Source: an uncultured Muribaculaceae bacterium (lineage in GTDB: Bacteria; Bacteroidota; Bacteroidia; Bacteroidales; Muribaculaceae). Taken from it: 64,000 nucleotides of DNA. Below the pieces are notes generated by a model. That model saw only the letters and a list, made by a program, of their open reading frames with translations. It did no database searches and was not told the origin of the DNA. The stretch covers positions 124,001-188,000 of the forward strand of contig CAJUCW010000001.1 in NCBI GenBank assembly GCA_910585275.1, written 5' to 3'. Position 1 is the first letter of the stretch. Each line of letters opens with the position of its first letter. Both the position numbers and the translations under genes were made by a program. Of the stretch, positions 17,268-26,686 are shown one piece after another.

Positions 17268-17717
17268 ATGGAAATGTGGATTATCTGGCTTATCATCATG
17301 GGATGCCTGCTTATTATCGAAGTCCTTACCCAAATGATGTGGGCGTTGTGCCTTGCCGTAGGGTGCATAGCAGGCTTGGTCGGTTCACTGACCGGACTCG
17401 ACCTTCTATGGCAAATAGTGGTCACTGCCGTTTTCTCCGTGGGTGCATACATCTTCCTTATACCGTATTTCCAGAAATGGCATGCCCTTTCCGTCGATAA
17501 GAAAGGTAAAGCTTCGCGAACCGGCATGGATGCTCTTCTCGGACGCCGCGCAATCGTTTCCGAAGAAATTAGGCCAGGCCGCCCCGGAAGAGCACGAATC
17601 GACGGCGACAACTGGCAAGTGCGTACCAACATACCAGATGCCGTCATAGAACGCGGCACGGAGGTAGTGGTCACAGGCTACGATTCCATCATACTGAACG
17701 TGGAACCCTTACATTGA
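17268..17717 (+). CDS. NfeD family membrane protein
   Basis: 149 residues from ATG 17268 (MEMWIIWLIIMG). Longer frames starting at 17172 run through the promoter. Three to four hydrophobic segments lie in the first ~80 residues. They are followed by an OB-fold NfeD domain (GMDALLGRRAIVSEEI, then GRARIDGDNWQVR and GTEVVVTGYDSIILNV). NfeD proteins work with SPFH/stomatin partners in membrane organisation and proteostasis. A stomatin gene follows 25 bp downstream. Confidence 0.85.
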   Translation: MEMWIIWLIIMGCLLIIEVLTQMMWALCLAVGCIAGLVGSLTGLDLLWQIVVTAVFSVGAYIFLIPYFQKWHALSVDKKGKASRTGMDALLGRRAIVSEEIRPGRPGRARIDGDNWQVRTNIPDAVIERGTEVVVTGYDSIILNVEPLH

Positions 17718-17742
17718 TTTTCTAACTTAAAACTTTATTCCT

Positions 17743-18720
17743 ATGATTACGTGGATTCTCGCAGGAGTTATCCTGCTCCTTGCCATTGTGATAATTTCCG
17801 CAGGTGTCAAGGTTGTGCCACAGAGCGAAACACGCGTGGTGGAACGCCTCGGGCGTTTCCACAGCGTCCTCCCTCCCGGCATCAACTTCATCATTCCGTT
17901 CATCGACCGTCCGAAACAGATTTACCAACGCACTGTGAAGGTCTATAACGGCCGCCCTTACGTGGCGATGACCACCACCAATATCATCGACCTTCGCGAA
18001 CAGGTGTATGATTTCCCGTCGCAACAGGTAATTACCCGCGACAACGTCACTACCGAAATCAATGCACTCCTCTATTTCCAGATTGTTGACCCGAAAAAGT
18101 CGGTTTATGAAATCGACAACCTACCCAACGCAATCGAGAAACTGACGCAGACATCGCTCCGCAACGTAATCGGAGAGCTTGAACTTGATGAAACCCTCAC
18201 CTCGCGCGACACCATCAATTCCAAACTCCAGGTAATCCTCGACGAGGCCACCAACAAATGGGGTGTTAAGGTTAACCGTGTGGAGCTCCAGGACATCACA
18301 CCTCCGGAGAGCGTGCGCGTAGCCATGGAGAAACAGATGCAGGCCGAGCGTAACCGCCGCGCCGAAATTCTTAACGCCGAAGGTGAGAAGCAGTCTCTGA
18401 TTCTCCGTTCCGAGGGTGAGAAGGCTTCGAAAATCAATCAGGCTGAAGCAACCAAACAGGCGGAGATTCTGCGTGCTGAAGGTGAGGCACGTGCCATAAT
18501 CCTTAACGCACAGGCTGAGGCTGACGCTATCCTGAAAGTGGCTGAGGCGGTAAGCTCAACGCAGACCGATCCCGCAACATATATGCTCGCCATGAGATAT
18601 ATCGACACCCTACGCGAGATGACCTCCGGCAAAGACAACAAGACCGTCTATATGCCCTACGAGGCCTCGTCGCTCCTCTCCTCCATCGGTTCAATCAAGA
18701 ACCTCTTCCCCGGTAAATAA
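17743..18720 (+). CDS. Stomatin/SPFH-domain membrane protein
   Basis: 325 residues. One N-terminal hydrophobic anchor (about 2-24) is followed by the SPFH domain (VPQSETRVVERLGRFHSVL through DETLTSRDTINSKL). After that comes a long alpha-helical region of repeated RAEILNAEGEKQS / AEGEARAIILNAQAEADAI heptads, which drives oligomerisation. It resembles QmcA/YbbK and eukaryotic STOML2. It is the partner of the upstream NfeD. Confidence 0.92.
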   Translation: MITWILAGVILLLAIVIISAGVKVVPQSETRVVERLGRFHSVLPPGINFIIPFIDRPKQIYQRTVKVYNGRPYVAMTTTNIIDLREQVYDFPSQQVITRDNVTTEINALLYFQIVDPKKSVYEIDNLPNAIEKLTQTSLRNVIGELELDETLTSRDTINSKLQVILDEATNKWGVKVNRVELQDITPPESVRVAMEKQMQAERNRRAEILNAEGEKQSLILRSEGEKASKINQAEATKQAEILRAEGEARAIILNAQAEADAILKVAEAVSSTQTDPATYMLAMRYIDTLREMTSGKDNKTVYMPYEASSLLSSIGSIKNLFPGK

Positions 18721-18746
18721 AAGAGCAACCTCAAATTGTAAATATT

Positions 18747-19121
18747 ATGACTTATCAAGAATCTGTAAGAAGCGTTCTGTCAAATTACGCAACGTTCAGC
18801 GGACGAGCATCGGTCTCTGAATTCTGGTGGTTTTATCTTTTTACCCTCCTCATATCCATGGCATTCTCCGTTCTGGGACTGATATTTCATGATTCCAATG
18901 GTGAGCCTGCTCTATGGATTATTATACTGCAAGGGCTTTTTGGCCTCGCCATTCTACTTCCGTCGATAGCGGTGGCCGTCAGAAGGATGCACGACATCGG
19001 CAAAGGAGGAGGCTGGATTTTTATCAACTTGGTCCCTCTTATCGGATGGATATGGTTTATAGTCCTTGCCGCAACTCCGGGACAACTTGGAGACAACCGA
19101 TTCGGCCCCATGCCACGGTAA
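18747..19121 (+). CDS. DUF805 membrane protein
   Basis: 124 residues with four hydrophobic helices and the DUF805 signature: an N-terminal FSGRASVSEFWWFYLF, then AVRRMHDIGKGGGW and a LAATPGQLGDNRFGP tail. It is an inner-membrane protein of unknown function. It lies 26 bp after the stomatin gene and ends at the bidirectional terminator. Confidence 0.9.
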   Translation: MTYQESVRSVLSNYATFSGRASVSEFWWFYLFTLLISMAFSVLGLIFHDSNGEPALWIIILQGLFGLAILLPSIAVAVRRMHDIGKGGGWIFINLVPLIGWIWFIVLAATPGQLGDNRFGPMPR

Positions 19122-19133
19122 TAACCCTGTGCA

Positions 19134-19189
19134 ATACACATCAAAAAAATCCTTATGCCAAATGGCATAAGGATTTTTTTGATGTGTAT
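19134..19189. terminator. Bidirectional terminator between DUF805 and pyrB
   Basis: A perfect 26-bp inverted repeat (19134-19159 with 19164-19189) has an AAAT loop. The stem core is CCTTATGCC/GGCATAAGG, flanked by A7 on the left and T7 on the right. It serves both convergent operons. Confidence 0.9.
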
Positions 19190-19193
19190 GAAG

Positions 19194-20282
19194 TTATTTC
19201 GGTTTTGACTCGCAATATACGCACCGATAACCTCCTGAATTATCGTGGGCGGGACGGAACAGACTCTCCACTCCAACTTCCATATTGGAAATGCATCGCT
19301 TGTTGCGGCACGTGAACTTCCCTCTTACGGCATCGTCCGGAACCAGCTTGGTGGTCTTTTCCGGGTCTTGTGCCCATTCGAGAAGTTTGCAGATAAGAGC
19401 CATTCTCACGAACTTGCCGTTTTCCACCTGGCGGAAGTATGCAGCACGCGGGTCGGAATCCACGTCGGTGCTGATTTCGTTCACTCGGGGAAGTGGATGG
19501 AGAATCCTCATCTCGGGGCGCGCCGACTTCAATTTCTCGGCATCGAGCACGAAGAAATCCTTTACGCGGTCATATTCGTCTTCATCGAAGAAACGCTCCT
19601 TCTGAACGCGGGTCATATAAAGCACGTCGAGCTCACCCATCACCTCTTCCATAGTGTCAACCTCCTTGTAAGGCACACCGTTCATATCGCAAACCTCCTG
19701 CTTCATGTAGTCGGGAAGACGAAGCTGTTCGGGAGCGATAAGAACCACTTTCACACCCTCGTAACGCGAAAGCGCCTTGATGAGGGAATGGACGGTGCGC
19801 CCAAACTTAAGGTCGCCGCAGAATCCTATCGTGATATTGTCGAAACGTCCGATTTCACGTTTGATGGTGAGAAGGTCGGTCAACGTCTGGGTTGGATGGC
19901 TGTGGCTGCCGTCGCCCGCATTGATGACAGGAATGTTGGAGTTCATCGCGGAAACCGTGGCCGCGCCCTCTTCGAAATGGCGCATGGCGATAATGTCGGC
20001 GAAACAGTTGATTACCTTAGTGGTGTCGGCACACGTCTCCCCTTTGCTCACGGAAGAATTCTTGGCATCCGAAAAACCGAGCACGTTGCCGCCAAGTTCC
20101 ATCATAGCCGCAGTGAAACTGAGGCGCGTGCGTGTCGAAGGTTCGTAAAACAGGGTTGCCAGTTTCTTCCCCTTGCAACGATCCGAATATTTCTCGCGGT
20201 TGTCGATTATGTCGAGCGCAAGGTCAATGATCTCCTCAAGCTCCTGCTTGGAGAGGTCGGTAGGGTCAATGAGATGCTTCAT
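19194..20282 (-). CDS. pyrB: Aspartate carbamoyltransferase with fused PyrI-type zinc domain
   Basis: 362 residues. Residues 1-303 are a complete ATCase catalytic chain: FYEPSTRTRLSFTAAM (carbamoyl phosphate loop, 46-61), SVSKGET (78-83), GDGSHSHPTQTLTDL (123-137) and LHPLPRVNEI (261-270). Residues ~321-362 form a zinc module with C325-X4-C330-X23-C354-X2-C357 (TCRNKRCISN and YRCVYCE). This is the same Cys spacing as the zinc domain of E. coli PyrI. The allosteric nucleotide-binding domain of PyrI is absent, and no separate pyrI follows. It is the last gene of the pyr operon, ended by the terminator just downstream. Confidence 0.92.
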   Translation of the reverse strand: MKHLIDPTDLSKQELEEIIDLALDIIDNREKYSDRCKGKKLATLFYEPSTRTRLSFTAAMMELGGNVLGFSDAKNSSVSKGETCADTTKVINCFADIIAMRHFEEGAATVSAMNSNIPVINAGDGSHSHPTQTLTDLLTIKREIGRFDNITIGFCGDLKFGRTVHSLIKALSRYEGVKVVLIAPEQLRLPDYMKQEVCDMNGVPYKEVDTMEEVMGELDVLYMTRVQKERFFDEDEYDRVKDFFVLDAEKLKSARPEMRILHPLPRVNEISTDVDSDPRAAYFRQVENGKFVRMALICKLLEWAQDPEKTTKLVPDDAVRGKFTCRNKRCISNMEVGVESLFRPAHDNSGGYRCVYCESKPK

Positions 20283-20303
20283 GATAATGTCAGGTATTTT
20301 AAG

Positions 20304-20939
20304 TTAAGCCATCCAGGATTCGTCGGAAGGGTTGGCCATAAATTTCTTAAGCTTCACCTCTTCTTCGGCCGTAATGTATTTCTCTTCAACAGCCACCTTG
20401 CAGAGGGTGTCGAAATTGGAAAGTGAATAATTGGTGACGTTGGCTGCGGCAAGACGGTCGAGCCCCTTCTGCATGCCATAAGTGAAAATGCTGACAACAC
20501 CAAGCACATCGGCACCGGCCTCGCGGAGGGCTTCAACCACTTCGATGCAGCTGCCTGCGGTAGAGATAAGGTCTTCTATCACCACTACTTTCTGACCCGG
20601 CTCCAGACGACCCTCGATGCGGTTGCCACGTCCGTGGTCCTTGTTGCCTCCGCGTACATAGCCCATCGGCTTGTCAAGAATCCAGGCGGCGATTGCAGCG
20701 TGGGCGATGCCCGCCGTGCTCGTACCCATCAGCACCTCCGCTTCAGGGAATTTCTCTTTCACGGTCTCCGCGATGGCTTCTTCTACAACCTTACGCGCTT
20801 TGGGGGCGGTAAGGATAAGACGGTTGTCACAATAAATAGGGCTTTTTATGCCGCTTGCCCATGTGAAAGGCTTGGCGGGGCTGAGAAACACAGCCTTGAT
20901 GCCGAGAAGTTCGGCCGCTACTTTTTCTGCAGTATTCAT
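20304..20939 (-). CDS. pyrE: Orotate phosphoribosyltransferase
   Basis: 211 residues from ATG 20939 (MNTAEKVAAELLG). A longer frame from 20984 would overlap pyrF. It adds phosphoribose from PRPP to orotate. The PRPP motif VVVIEDLISTAGSC and the catalytic-loop region NKDHGRGNRIEG are present. The gap to pyrF is 17 bp and to pyrB 21 bp. Confidence 0.95.
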   Translation of the reverse strand: MNTAEKVAAELLGIKAVFLSPAKPFTWASGIKSPIYCDNRLILTAPKARKVVEEAIAETVKEKFPEAEVLMGTSTAGIAHAAIAAWILDKPMGYVRGGNKDHGRGNRIEGRLEPGQKVVVIEDLISTAGSCIEVVEALREAGADVLGVVSIFTYGMQKGLDRLAAANVTNYSLSNFDTLCKVAVEEKYITAEEEVKLKKFMANPSDESWMA

Positions 20940-20956
20940 ATTGTCGTTATTGTCAA

Positions 20957-21667
20957 TTAAAGTGCGAGGAAATCTTTTATACAACGCTTATAAGCCGCCA
21001 CGGGGTCGGCAGCGGCCGTAATCGGACGTCCCACCACAATGTAGTCGGAGCCTATTTCGCGTGCCTTGGCAGGGTCGGTGATACGCACCTGGTCGTCGGT
21101 GGCGGAATCGGCGAAACGGATGCCGGGAGTGACGGTCATGAAATCATTCCCGCAGGCTTCCTTCACGAGGCTTGCCTCAAGCGGGGAGCAAACAACACCG
21201 TCGAGCGCCGCCTCCTTGGCATTGCGCGCATACTTGGCGATGGCGTCGTTGATAGTGGCATCGATAAGGAGCTGTTCGCGCATAGCCTTTTCGGATGTCG
21301 ATGTGAGCTGGGTCACTGCTATCAGCAATGGCCTTGTGCCGTCTTCGCGGGTAAGCCCTTCGAGAGCCGCGCGCATCATCTCCACCGTGCCGGCGGCATG
21401 CACGTTGACCATATCCACGTCAAGGTTCGAAAGCACTTTCATGGCCTTCTTCACGGTGTTGGGGATATCGTGGAGTTTCAGGTCAAGAAAAATCTTGAAA
21501 CCGCGTTTCTTAAGCTCTTTCACGATTTCAGGACCTGCGGCATAGAAAAGTTCCATACCGATTTTCAAAAACGGCTTGCGTTCCTCGTCCTTGAATTTAT
21601 CGAGGAAAGCAAGACAAGCGTCGGCCGAGCCGAAATCGCATGCTATGATTACGTCTTTTGCGTTCAT
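20957..21667 (-). CDS. pyrF: Orotidine-5'-phosphate decarboxylase
   Basis: 236 residues, short type. The catalytic DxKxxD motif is LDLKLHDIPNTV, with VNVHAAGTVEMM and the phosphate-site VVGRPITAA near the C-terminus. It decarboxylates OMP to UMP. It is 91 bp downstream of pyrD, the longest gap inside the operon after the leader. Confidence 0.96.
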   Translation of the reverse strand: MNAKDVIIACDFGSADACLAFLDKFKDEERKPFLKIGMELFYAAGPEIVKELKKRGFKIFLDLKLHDIPNTVKKAMKVLSNLDVDMVNVHAAGTVEMMRAALEGLTREDGTRPLLIAVTQLTSTSEKAMREQLLIDATINDAIAKYARNAKEAALDGVVCSPLEASLVKEACGNDFMTVTPGIRFADSATDDQVRITDPAKAREIGSDYIVVGRPITAAADPVAAYKRCIKDFLAL

Positions 21668-21704
21668 GTGTTGGTTTATATATTATACGGGACAGTTGCA
21701 GGCC

Positions 21705-21723
21705 CGGGAGATTGCCTCCCGGA
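21705..21723. repeat. Small GC-rich hairpin in the pyrD-pyrF spacer
   Basis: CCGGGAG-ATTGC-CTCCCGG. It is followed by no T-run, so it more likely stabilises or marks mRNA processing than terminates. Confidence 0.4.
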
Positions 21724-21758
21724 GCCTTCAACCATCGGGATTAACAATTCGAAAAAAC

Positions 21759-22691
21759 TTACACAATGCCGACTATTTCCGGGAGCGAGGCTATACCAAG
21801 CTTCTCCATCTCCGCCGGCAGGGCTTCTATTATCTCCTTGCAAGCATACGGATTGACAAGGTTTGCGGCGCCTACCTCTACCGCGGTAGCACCCGCCATC
21901 ATCATCTCGATCACATCTTTTGCCGAAGAAACGCCGCCACATCCTATGATGGGCACGCCACAAGCATGGGCAACCTGATTGACCATCCTTACGGCCACAG
22001 GGAATATAGCGGGGCCTGACATACCTCCCATACGGTTAGCCACAACCGGGCGGCGCGTCTTGATGTCGATGCGCATTCCCAAGATGGTGTTGATCAGGCA
22101 AAGGCCGTCGGCACCTGCGTCAACCGCTGCCTGAGCTATCGATACGATATCGGTGACATTGGGCGAGAGTTTAACGTAAAGAGGTTTCTTCACCACCTTC
22201 CTCACTTCCCTCACCACTTCGCCTATGGATTCAGTGCTCGTGCCGAAACTCATCCCACCTCCATGCACGTTGGGACAACTCACGTTGAGTTCGATGATTT
22301 CCACCTGCTCGGCGCGGTCGATTTTCTCGCAACATTCCACATATCCGTCAATCGAAAAACCGCTTATATTGGCAACAATCGGCTGATGGAACATTTTCCT
22401 CAATTTCGGAAGCTCGTTATTTATAACGACATCTATCCCGGGATTCTGAAGCCCTACCGAATTAATCATGCCAGAAGGGCATTCGGCAATGCGTGGAAGG
22501 GGGTTGCCGAAACGGGCGTCGCGGGTGGTACCTTTGATTGATATTGCCCCAAGCATGTCGATGTCATAATATTCCGCCATGACATATCCGAATCCGAAAC
22601 ATCCCGAAGCGGGAATAATAGGATTCTGGAGTTGCACTCCGCTGAGACTTACGCCAAGGGCGTTGCTCTTCGATTCGTTTTTCACTTCCAT
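21759..22691 (-). CDS. pyrD: Dihydroorotate dehydrogenase, catalytic subunit (class 1B)
   Basis: 310 residues from ATG 22691 (MEVKNESKSNALGV). The frame is open further upstream, but that part lies within pyrK. FMN-barrel motifs are NPIIPASGCFGFG, ELNVSCPNVHGGG (catalytic Cys, as in class 1B), LYVKLSPNVTD and IIGCGGVSSAKD. It works with PyrK to oxidise dihydroorotate with NAD+. It overlaps the pyrK end by 10 bp, so the two subunits are translationally coupled. Confidence 0.95.
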   Translation of the reverse strand: MEVKNESKSNALGVSLSGVQLQNPIIPASGCFGFGYVMAEYYDIDMLGAISIKGTTRDARFGNPLPRIAECPSGMINSVGLQNPGIDVVINNELPKLRKMFHQPIVANISGFSIDGYVECCEKIDRAEQVEIIELNVSCPNVHGGGMSFGTSTESIGEVVREVRKVVKKPLYVKLSPNVTDIVSIAQAAVDAGADGLCLINTILGMRIDIKTRRPVVANRMGGMSGPAIFPVAVRMVNQVAHACGVPIIGCGGVSSAKDVIEMMMAGATAVEVGAANLVNPYACKEIIEALPAEMEKLGIASLPEIVGIV

Positions 22692-23434
22692 ATAAGCTCC
22701 TCCTTTCTGAATATGGGTCCATACTTGCATATTCCCCTCGGGCCGTTCACCGTCTGGATTACGCAACCCATGCAGGCCCCGAAACCGCAACCCATGCGGC
22801 ATTCCAGACTAACCTCTCCCGGGAAGTCAAGCCCCGTGCAAAGCGCCTGAAGCATCGGCATCGGTCCGCATGCCTGGAAATACTCACCCTTGATTCCTTT
22901 CTCACGGATAACGTCGGTGACAAAACCTTTGGTGCCGAGACTGTCGTCAACCGTAGCCACATAGGCTCTGACGCCTATTTCCTCAAACCACGTTTCCATT
23001 CCGAAACAATCGGCGGCAGTATTGTATCCAAGGATGACAATAGGGTCCTTGCCATTATTTTTAAGCGTGCGGGCAAGTCCTAAAAGCGGAGCACAACCTA
23101 TGCCTCCACCAAGGAGAAGCGGAGTTTCCGACGGAGGATTAACAGAGAACCCGTTGCCGAGGCCGTTAAGCATGTCGAGTTTATCTCCCGCAACCATACG
23201 GCTCATGGCCTCCGTGCCCTCCCCTACCGTATCGTAGAGCAACGTAATTTCGCCACGCTCATGCGAAAAGTCACAAATCGAAATGGGACGCCGGAGATAT
23301 TTCTCCGGTATGGCGATATCGACAAACTGTCCGGGGGCCGTAATGGCTTCGGTATCACCCTGCACGGTCATCACCCACGTCTTGTGGGTAAGCCGGCGAT
23401 TGGCGAGGATGGTATAGACGTTTTTAATGTTCAT
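22682..23434 (-). CDS. pyrK: Dihydroorotate dehydrogenase, electron-transfer subunit
   Basis: 250 residues from ATG 23434 (MNIKNVYTIL). A TTG six codons upstream touches the carB stop and is less likely. The FAD-binding domain has RRPISICDF, and the NAD domain has LLLGGGIGCAPLLGLA. The C-terminal [2Fe-2S] site lies in CRMGCGFGACMGC plus a later Cys (GICKYG). It shuttles electrons from PyrD FMN to NAD+. Confidence 0.95.
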   Translation of the reverse strand: MNIKNVYTILANRRLTHKTWVMTVQGDTEAITAPGQFVDIAIPEKYLRRPISICDFSHERGEITLLYDTVGEGTEAMSRMVAGDKLDMLNGLGNGFSVNPPSETPLLLGGGIGCAPLLGLARTLKNNGKDPIVILGYNTAADCFGMETWFEEIGVRAYVATVDDSLGTKGFVTDVIREKGIKGEYFQACGPMPMLQALCTGLDFPGEVSLECRMGCGFGACMGCVIQTVNGPRGICKYGPIFRKEELIWK

Positions 23435-23448
23435 GTCATTATATTTTA

Positions 23449-26400
23449 TCAATCTTCGGCATCTATTGTAGAGACTTTCATTGTGATGTCGTCAAGCACG
23501 TCAAGAAGGACCTCTACTGTTTCCAACGATGTGAACACCGTGATATTGTTGTCAACGGCCGCACGACGTATATAATATCCGTCGCGATGCGAATGGTCGG
23601 CCGACAACTCCATCGTATTTATAACGTAATTCACGTGTCCTTGTCTTAAAGAATCGATAATATCTGTGCTTCCTTCGCTCAATTTTCTCAAAAGACGCGT
23701 CCGGATGCCATGCGCACGCAGGAATTCCGCCGTCCCTCGCGTAGCTTCGATATTGAAACCGAGCTGATAGAATCTCTGTATGAGAGGAAGGGCCCTCTGC
23801 TTGTCGCTTCCGCCAAGAGTGACGAATATTGTGCCATAATTTGCAACGGTCATTCCGGAAGCCTGGAGCGACTTATAGAGCGCGCGTTTGAGCGACTTGT
23901 CATAACCGATGGCCTCGCCGGTAGATTTCATTTCCGGAGAAAGATAGGAATCCATACCCCTCAGTTTGGAGAAAGAGAACGCCGGGGTCTTTACGAACCA
24001 CCGCTTCTTTTCCTGAGGATAAAGTTCGGTGATGCCTTGCTCTCGGAGACTGTGGCCGAGCATTATCATAGTTGCGATGTGAGCCAAGGGCACCCCTGTA
24101 GCCTTAGAGAGGAACGGCACCGTGCGGGATGAACGAGGGTTGACCTCGATGACATATACGTCTTCCTTGCCGTCAACGATAAACTGGATGTTATACAACC
24201 CCTTGATGCCGATTTCCTTGCCGAGACGTACCGTATAGTCGAGGATTGTCTGTTTCGCCTTTTCGCTGACGCTGAATGTGGGATAAACGCTGATGGAGTC
24301 GCCCGAATGCACACCGGTATGCTCCACATGCTCCATAATGCCCGGCACGAATACATTCTCGCCGTCGCAGACCGCATCCACCTCAAGCTCTTTTCCAAGG
24401 ATGTATTTATCCACGAGCACGGGATGCTCCACGTTGATTTCAACAGCCGTCTGAAGATAATGGCGAAGCTGCTCTTCGTTGCTCACAATCTGCATGGCCC
24501 TGCCTCCCAGCACATAACTCGGACGCACAAGCACCGGATAACCGATTCGTTTGGCAGCTTCCACTCCCTCTTCTATGTGGGTCACGGCCACACCTTCGGG
24601 CTGGGGAATCTGAAGCTTCTCCATGATGGCCTCGAAACAGCCGCGGTCTTCGGCATTGCGTATGGCTTCGATTCCGGTGCCGATAATGGGCGCGCCGAGG
24701 CGTGCGAGCGGTTCGGCAAGGTTGATGGCGGTCTGTCCGCCGAGCGACACAATGACTCCGACAGGCTTCTCAAGGTCAAGCACGTTCATCACGTCTTCCA
24801 CAGTGAGAGGTTCGAAATAGAGCTTGTCGCCTGTGGTGTGGTCGGTCGAAACAGTTTCAGGATTGTTGTTGACGATGATTGCCTCATATCCAGCCTTGCG
24901 TATCGACCAGATGGCATGCACGGTGGAATAATCGAACTCCACGCCCTGACCGATGCGGATGGGGCCTGAACCGAGCACCACGATTTTTTTACGATCCGTA
25001 GGCACCGATTCGTTTTCCTGCTCGTAGGTGGAATAGAAATAATTGGTGGTGGCATGGAATTCCGAAGCACACGAGTCTATCATCTTATAGACGGGACGTA
25101 TGCCATTCTCTTTACGCATCTTATATATGTCGGCTTCCGTCTTTCCCCACAACCGGCCTATAAACTTATCGCTGAATCCCATCAATTTGGCATCGCGAAG
25201 CACTTCCGGATCCATCGGCGATTCCTTGACCGTCTTCTCGAAATCGACTATGCTCTTGATTTTGTCGAGGAAGAACATATCGATTTTAGTACGGTTGTAG
25301 ATGTGGCCCGCATCCACGTCGCGGCGTATAAGTTCGGCGAGTGCATAAATCCTGTCATCGGTAGCCTTGCGGATATATTCGAGCATGTCGGCAATGGCCA
25401 TGTCGTCGAATTTCTTATGATGCAGATGGCACACTCCGGTTTCAAGCGAACGGACTGCCTTAAGAAGGCTTTCTTCCATGGTGCGTCCGATGCTCATTAC
25501 TTCGCCCGTGGCCTTCATCTGGGTGCCGAGTTCGTTGGAGGCATCGGCAAATTTGTCGAAGGGGAAACGCGCTATCTTCGTCACCACATAGTCGAGGGCG
25601 GGTTCGAAGCTTGCAGGCACATGCCCGAGGTCGATTTCATCAAGATGAAGCCCCACGGCAATCTTGGCGCTCACGCGGGCGATGGGATAACCCGAAGCCT
25701 TCGAGGCGAGCGCGGAAGAGCGCGACACGCGGGGATTGACCTCTATGAGGTAATAGTCGAACGAAAGGGGATCGAGAGCGAACTGCACGTTGCATCCACC
25801 CTCTATTTTAAGGGCGCGTATGAGCTTGAGGGCACTGTCGCGGAGAAGCTGGTATTCCTTGTTGGAAAGTGTCTGCGCCGGAGCCACCACAATGGAGTCG
25901 CCGGTATGCACACCCACAGGGTCGAGGTTCTCCATCGAACAGATTGCTATCACGGTGTCGTTGGCATCGCGCATCACCTCGAATTCTATCTCTTTGAAAC
26001 CCTTGATACTTTTTTCCACAAGCACCTGATGCACGGGCGAAAGGTCGAGCGCGGTGCGCATGAGCTCGCGCAGTTCTTTTTCATTGTCGGCAAAACCTCC
26101 GCCTGTGCCCCCGAGGGTGAACGCAGGGCGAAGTATGACCGGATATCCTATTTTCGCGGCAATCTCCACGGCATGGTCTATGCTCGTGGCCACATCGCTC
26201 GGAAGCACCGGCTCTCCAATGCTCTCGCAAAGTTCCTTGAAAAGTTCGCGGTCTTCTGCACGCTCTATACTGTCGAACGATGTCCCGAGGATTTCCACCC
26301 CACACTCATCGAGCACCCCCTTCTTTGCAAGCTGCACGGCAAGGTTGAGGCCTGTCTGGCCTCCAAGCCCCGGAACTATGGCGTCGGGACGCTCATATCT

Positions 26401-26634
26401 TACAATCTTGGCGACATATTCAAGGGTGAGAGGCTCCATATAAACCTTATGGGCAATCTCCGGGTCGGTCATGATTGTGGCAGGATTGGAGTTGACCAAC
26501 ACCACCTCATACCCCTCTTCTTTCAGGGCCGTACACGCCTGTGTGCCCGCATAGTCGAACTCGGCGGCCTGCCCTACAACAATCGGGCCGGACCCGATGA
26601 CCATCACTTTCTTTATATCTGTACGTTTCGGCAT
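23449..26634 (-). CDS. carB: Carbamoyl-phosphate synthase large subunit
   Basis: 1061 residues, full length. Two homologous ATP-grasp halves each begin with a KKxMVIGSGPIxIGQ-type motif (near residues 8 and 548). The C-terminal ~130 residues form an MGS-like regulatory domain (residues about 930-1061). It makes carbamoyl phosphate for both pyrimidine (PyrB) and arginine (ArgF') synthesis. Only this copy is visible, within the pyr operon, so the arginine operon 7 kb away must depend on it or on another locus. Confidence 0.97.
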   Translation of the reverse strand: MPKRTDIKKVMVIGSGPIVVGQAAEFDYAGTQACTALKEEGYEVVLVNSNPATIMTDPEIAHKVYMEPLTLEYVAKIVRYERPDAIVPGLGGQTGLNLAVQLAKKGVLDECGVEILGTSFDSIERAEDRELFKELCESIGEPVLPSDVATSIDHAVEIAAKIGYPVILRPAFTLGGTGGGFADNEKELRELMRTALDLSPVHQVLVEKSIKGFKEIEFEVMRDANDTVIAICSMENLDPVGVHTGDSIVVAPAQTLSNKEYQLLRDSALKLIRALKIEGGCNVQFALDPLSFDYYLIEVNPRVSRSSALASKASGYPIARVSAKIAVGLHLDEIDLGHVPASFEPALDYVVTKIARFPFDKFADASNELGTQMKATGEVMSIGRTMEESLLKAVRSLETGVCHLHHKKFDDMAIADMLEYIRKATDDRIYALAELIRRDVDAGHIYNRTKIDMFFLDKIKSIVDFEKTVKESPMDPEVLRDAKLMGFSDKFIGRLWGKTEADIYKMRKENGIRPVYKMIDSCASEFHATTNYFYSTYEQENESVPTDRKKIVVLGSGPIRIGQGVEFDYSTVHAIWSIRKAGYEAIIVNNNPETVSTDHTTGDKLYFEPLTVEDVMNVLDLEKPVGVIVSLGGQTAINLAEPLARLGAPIIGTGIEAIRNAEDRGCFEAIMEKLQIPQPEGVAVTHIEEGVEAAKRIGYPVLVRPSYVLGGRAMQIVSNEEQLRHYLQTAVEINVEHPVLVDKYILGKELEVDAVCDGENVFVPGIMEHVEHTGVHSGDSISVYPTFSVSEKAKQTILDYTVRLGKEIGIKGLYNIQFIVDGKEDVYVIEVNPRSSRTVPFLSKATGVPLAHIATMIMLGHSLREQGITELYPQEKKRWFVKTPAFSFSKLRGMDSYLSPEMKSTGEAIGYDKSLKRALYKSLQASGMTVANYGTIFVTLGGSDKQRALPLIQRFYQLGFNIEATRGTAEFLRAHGIRTRLLRKLSEGSTDIIDSLRQGHVNYVINTMELSADHSHRDGYYIRRAAVDNNITVFTSLETVEVLLDVLDDITMKVSTIDAED

Positions 26635-26686
26635 TGTTTCATGTCCGCTTCAGAAGCGGTAATTCTTTAGCGTTGATGTATCTGGA

